DNA from: Albifimbria verrucaria
Taxonomy: Eukaryota; Ascomycota; Sordariomycetes; Hypocreales; Stachybotryaceae
DNA length: 64,000 bases
NCBI GenBank assembly: GCA_020081605.1
Contig: JAHREC010000013.1
Coordinates: 3,534,001-3,598,000, forward strand
Direction: 5' to 3'
The notes beneath the pieces are model-generated. The model saw only the letters and a program-made list of their open reading frames with translations. It had not been told where the DNA came from and searched no databases. Position 1 is the stretch's first letter, and every line of letters starts with the position of its first letter. Shown here one piece after another: positions 58,929 to 64,000 of this stretch. The position numbers and the translations under genes were made by a program.

Positions 58929-61900
58929 CTAAAACATGGCAACTCCGTCCGCGTCCTCTAACCACAACGCCGCCAGGTCCTTGGCCAGGCCCAGCCGCAA
59001 CTGCTGCAGAACATCCTCGCCCTTCGTGTTGACTGTCCATCCTTTTCGCCAGTCCCAGCCTCGTTCAATTTTGCCTCCCGATGCCACGGATTTGTGCATG
59101 TGACTGATGAGCATTGAGCTGCCGCTCATCATATAGCTCCCGCCCAACGAGCCGGTTGACTTCATGAGGTCTGCGGGTGTCGACCCCTTCAGCCCTTGCC
59201 CTGATGATAGCACCAGTCCGAAGAACTCCTCGCATACTGTCTGCACCCGTGAGCCTACAGTTTGGAGATCCTCAATGGCTTTTAACAAAGCATCGATCTG
59301 CTCCAGTGTAAAGACTGCAGGGGACTGGTTAATGAAGACAGTAGCCTCGCCAAGTAGGGCGAGCAAGAAATCTTCGCTCACGACAGCATCCCTTGTCTCG
59401 TCGTACAATCCTCCACGGATGTTATCGTCCGAGCTCGAAATAACAGCCACCAAGGCAGTCGCGGCTTGCTTCCGTACCGCCAGAGCCTTGAATGGGGTAG
59501 ATTCTCGAGCTTTTCCTCGTCTCGTAGGTCGTAAAACTTGCGTAGTGTAGCATATCCACTGAGCATGCGTCCAAGCAATTGTGCCGCCTCCAAATCTTGC
59601 TTTGCAAACTTCTCCAGCGTCTGCGTTCTCTTCTGAAGAAGGTTTTGAAACCCTCGTCCAGATCTTTGTCTGATGGGTACGCCGTGGATTGCACCAAGGA
59701 ATAAGACATCAGCAGATTGAGAACTTCACGCACCTTGTCAGGGCGGTGAGAAAGTGCAAAGTACCAAAGGGCTTCGCCGTATCGATGGGACTCTTTGGAC
59801 AGAATTTCGGCAAAAGTCTGCATCCTTGTTAGTATTGTTGATTTCACTCTCCACGTCAAGACATTGTGCACTACTGACCTCTGCTGTTTCCTCGGCGAAA
59901 TTGATCATGCCGAGATCATTGAGAATTCTCCACATCTTGTCCACAGTCTTGCCGGAATGCTCATCCAGAGTTGCCAGAAGATCGCGAAGCAACTCACTCA
60001 CTGTCTCCTCTGACTTCTCAGGCAAGTCCATTCGACCAAGCACTTGAATCGCCATCTCCCATCCAGCCCGCTCCTCCGAAAGCTGCTCAATACCGGCCAA
60101 CTCCCTGGCATATATAACGATAGTAGTGTCTTTGATACCCTCCGTATCATCTGAACTTGGTGGCGCCACACCCAACAATGCAAGATCGTCCATGTCCAGG
60201 TCACCAGTGGGCAAGGGTGGCATTGACTCTGGAAGAGGGAGCCACTGGCCTAGGGATGCGATCTCGGCCACTGAGCATGCGATAGGAGCGACCACATCCT
60301 CAGAAGGCCAATGACCGCGTTTATGTCACCCTCGAAGGCTGATGCAATAGCAATCTCCACAGGGTTGAGAGTATTAGGGTTCATGTCTGACCCGAGGACT
60401 AGGTGGAACGCAGAGGCCAGACGATCGAAATAGTCGTGCGAGCTCAGACTTGGGCCGGTTGATGCCAAGAGATTGCGCGACTGAGACGGATAGAAGCCCT
60501 TCTGGTGCTGCATGCCATCATCCCACCAGCCGAAAAGGCCGACTGTTGCCTCGCACCAATCTTGAGCAGTTTCCATGATTGCTTCAGTGTCTCCGAGGAC
60601 TATGCCATATACGGTCTGCAGGTTCTCGTATATCTCCCATGGGATCTGGCTAGATGCCTTCTTAGCCATGGTTGACAGCGATTCTCCTCGGCAGAGAAAT
60701 CCTCCTGCATAGAGTCCTGGAATTGGGTGTCTTTGCCCTCGGCAAACAACGTCATTCGGTCAAGTGATCCTCGGGCTTGAACGCGGAAAAGCGTCCAGTC
60801 ACTGTTCCAAACGTCCCATTCAGATCGTGCTCCGGGACAACTGTCCAGCATTTCGGCCGTGGCCGCTGCAAACCGTCGAACATTCTCAAGAGCTTTGCCT
60901 GTGTAGCTCTTATCTCCACGAGGCCCTCTTCGAATGTTCTCCCAGCCCGCGTTTTCAGAAGCTCAGATGCGCCTGTCACATCTCCACGTAGCAAAGCACA
61001 CCGCAGAGTTTGCCAATACAGCCCGTGGCAGGCAGGACTTGGCTTGTAACGCCGAATCTCGCGCAACTGGTCAGGGTAGAGGTTGTGGCTAACTTGTAAC
61101 CAATCAAAGAGAATATCAGGTAACGGGGAGTTTTTTCGTCCCCAGTTTCGTTGTCGAACCGGGTGTGGTGCATGCGGAGAATGAGATGGGCGATAAAGGT
61201 GGCTTTTCGAAAGGCTCAGTGTTGGCTCCAGGACCAATCGTCGCAAAGTCCTCGCCCTCAGGCGTTGGGAGGTCTTCAACATGATCATTCCACAAGCGAA
61301 CGAGCTGATGGGTGACGTTGGCAAGTGAGTTGTCTAATTTTTCAGCATCGTCCTCCGTGCCCACACCTTCGTCGTACAAACGGCTGACGAGATACTCCGT
61401 TCGCAAGATAAGACGGTTTGGTTCAGTGAGTCTAGCCACGTCCTGTCGAGTGTACGTATCCTTCGCGATGGTCGCAAATTGAAATCCACGGCCACCCCGG
61501 ATAGAACCTGGTCGGGTTGACCTGCGATAGAGGCTCTCAGCCTCTTGGCGGATGCGGTCTGTAGCTCCTGCTACGCTTAGAACCATCAGATCGGTTTCAT
61601 CTCCAATAACTGGCTGCCCGTAGAGTCGGTCATCATGTCGCATATTAAGGAACATGTCGCCTTCTTCTGAGCCTTGGACACTGGCAGATTCAGCATCTTC
61701 CGAAACCTCGTCCGCGGAAGCGTCTTCTTCCTCTTCCTCCTCCTCCTCCTCCCCTTCTTCCTCTTCGTCTTCTTCCGCGGCCATCTCTTCATCGATATAA
61801 CGCTCCATCTGTGTCTCCATATCGTCCTCGGATTCGTCGACTACGCCGCTGTTTCGGGGTGCAAGCGAGCTTCTGAACAAGCTACCACGGTGTGGTGGTA

Positions 61901-62342
61901 GCTCATCTTCGCCTTCCACATCCTCGCCGCTCGCATCGTCGTCGTCGTCGTCATCTTCGTCGTCATCATTGGCGCTGAACTGCCGGCTTAAGCCGGAAGG
62001 TTGCCTGCCTCTCCCTCTTATGGAGCGTCCCAGCGGCGCATTGGAGCGATCAGATGGACCGAACAGGTTTCTTCCAGTCGAACTTCCTTGCGACTGCAGC
62101 CCAAAGTTTAGAGGTTTCGATCCTGTCACGCCACGCATGATCGAGCTGCCCAGGTAAGAATCAGAGGGTGCGCCAGCAGGAGTAAACGAGGCAGCTGATG
62201 AGGGTGGCGGGCCAGCTGGTGTCGTTGAAGGGTTTTCGCCGAGAAATGAGAAGCCTCCTCCATATGGTTTCTTGTCCGGCGTCGACGGGGCCGGGCTGGA
62301 CGGTGGGCTCGAATCGGGGACAAAAAAGCGTTGCGACGCCAT
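58929..62342 (-). CDS. NUP85: Nucleoporin Nup85, frame broken seven times
   Basis: Exons 59879..62342 and 58929..59817 (61-base intron GTCAGT...TGCAG) give about 1119 residues. The start at 62342 gives MASQRFFVPDSSPPSSPAPSTPDKKPYGGGFSFLGE. A long acidic, Asp/Glu-rich disordered N-terminal region (about 130-220) precedes the alpha-solenoid: RLILRTEYLVSRLYDEG, ILFDWLQVSHNLYPDQLREIRR, YWQTLRCALLRGDVTGASELLK, WEIYENLQTVYGIVLG, VGLFGWWDDGMQHQKGFYPS and SLGQWLPLPESM. Nup85 is a scaffold of the Y-complex (Nup84 complex) of the nuclear pore. Missing bases: about 61203, 61125-61128, 60888-60889, 60701-60702, 60298-60299, 59641-59642 and 59494-59497. Its C-terminus GLAKDLAALWLEDADGVAMF is intact. Confidence 0.93.
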
Positions 62343-63595
62343 GTTGATTGTAGTGATGGGCACTGCAAGGTTGTTCGAGCTGTGGTTGTCGGGAGGTCAG
62401 GTAGCTATTGTAACCGTCCTGCGACTACTCGTGGGAGCCTTTTCTCTTCATGTATGTGTTGCGCATACACAAGGCGACAACGGTGAAGAAGAAGCCTGAA
62501 AGGAGCAATGGCAATGCTCGTGCGAAGCTCAATCACTACGAGAAGCGCGTGTTGTATTTTTGGAGCTACAATAATGGTATCCCAGAAACCAGCCATGTGC
62601 AGGGGTGGAACACGCGCGCGGGCCGGAATTTAGCCGACACTTAGCGATATCATGAAGCCTCACCTTTATTAACAAGCGATTGCTGGGTAGGCGTATACGC
62701 AATTCTCACATTCACATAGATAGAATTTTTGGTATTATTGTTATTAGATACTCTGATTCTTTACAATATACATGCAACTAAAAGATTGAAGCTTAAATTC
62801 TCCCTATATATAGGTCTTTTCCTGGTCGATTCAGTAATTTCTTTGTAATGCAGACTACAGGTACGGACTTAAAGGCATATCGACCATGAAGCGGATATTT
62901 AGTGGGGTGGTTTCAAATCAAGAGAAGAAACAAAGAATATCGCAGAATGCCTAATCACACTGGCCGGTGACTCATTCAAGATTCGCTGTATCACTTGGTA
63001 AATCAGCCATCTGTACGGTACAGTAGCAGTGCGGGGATATGATCTGAGAACAACTGTCGAGCATTGAACATCTCCACATTGTATGGCTCGGCAATTGCAC
63101 CACGTTTGACCCTACAAGCCGTGCTTTGGTAGCAGCTGATAGATAAAATTTGCTGCCAAGGATAAAGCTATTGCCAGTGTGCTATCGGCCCCACTATCCC
63201 GAGTGGAAGCTGGCATCGATGTGTTTAAGCTGGGAAAATTAAACGGCAGATGCTTCATATACAGACATCACGTAGACACATAGAAGATGTTTTTTAAGAA
63301 AAATACTTGATGCATGAGTTTATGCAGCTCTTGCACGTCTTTTGGCCCTTTTACAAAGACCGTTTTCGCTTGTCACAGCTCTGTGACTTGAAAGTGGCTG
63401 TAACCTCCGCAGTGGGGTAGACAAATGTAGCTTCTCGGAGTGTTCGGTGATCGGGTTTGTGTCGTCACCAATCCTGCACTTCATAAACATCCCACGCCCT
63501 CCCATTCATCCAGTGCTTGGAGCTCCCCGTGACCCTTGACATTTCCCCGCGACAAAAACTCATACTACAGAAGTCAACTCAGCAGGCACGACACA
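62343..63595. promoter_or_regulatory. Divergent intergenic region of NUP85 and formaldehyde dehydrogenase gene
   Basis: 1.25 kb, AT-rich between 62700 and 62850. No gene is supported. The last 50 bases before 63596 are CA/CT-rich, consistent with a 5' leader. Confidence 0.5.

Positions 63596-64000
<405 letters not shown>

Noticed and set aside
4412..62342. Programmed ribosomal frameshifting as explanation for broken genes
   Set aside because: Sites lack a shared slippery heptamer, occur in unrelated housekeeping genes, up to seven per gene, and all have the same sign of base loss.

Overview
This is nuclear DNA from a filamentous ascomycete, most likely a Sordariomycete (Hypocreales-like). 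The genes are fungal (UncA-type kinesin-3, Sub1, Ten1, Nup85, a septation-induced Uds1 protein, a LaeA-like methyltransferase). They carry short GT-AG introns of about 40 to 110 bases and are separated by non-coding stretches, with no operons and no prokaryotic ribosome-binding sites. No tRNA, rRNA, CRISPR array or intact transposon was recognised. The assignment to order is an inference from protein style only.

Layout, left to right: a truncated CDH-type cytochrome-domain secreted protein (-, runs off the left edge); a membrane J-domain protein (+); an MFS transporter (-); the coactivator Sub1/PC4 (-); a PXA-PX-nexin sorting nexin (+); a Uds1-family septation protein (-); a 7.0 kb gene-free stretch; leukotriene A4 hydrolase-type aminopeptidase (+); a DUF952 protein (-) divergent from the telomere-capping protein Ten1 (+); an unrecognised broken gene (-); kinesin-3 (+); a 3.9 kb gene-poor stretch; a LaeA-like methyltransferase (+); the mitochondrial protease Oma1 (+); a minimal cytochrome b5 (+); a PLP-dependent decarboxylase (+); a small DUF2462 protein (-); an SCY1-like pseudokinase (-); an unrecognised nuclear protein with a small Cys/His motif and a SUMO-interaction-like motif (+); mitochondrial aconitase (-); nucleoporin Nup85 (-); and the start of glutathione-dependent formaldehyde dehydrogenase (+, runs off the right edge). 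Most genes are housekeeping and do not form one pathway. Oma1, aconitase and the LTA4H-like enzyme (which has a presequence-like N-terminus) are mitochondrial themes that happen to share the region.

The most striking property of the sequence is that 14 of the multi-exon or long genes cannot be read through. Their frames are broken at about 43 points. At essentially every one, adding a single base, usually to a short run of G/C or A/T, restores a continuous family-like protein. No compensating insertions were seen. This is best explained by systematic one-base deletions in the assembly rather than by mass pseudogenisation. Coordinates given for those genes run through the breaks. Intergenic DNA is marked by repeated clusters of AGGTAC/GTACCT words, G-runs with quadruplex potential and several microsatellites.
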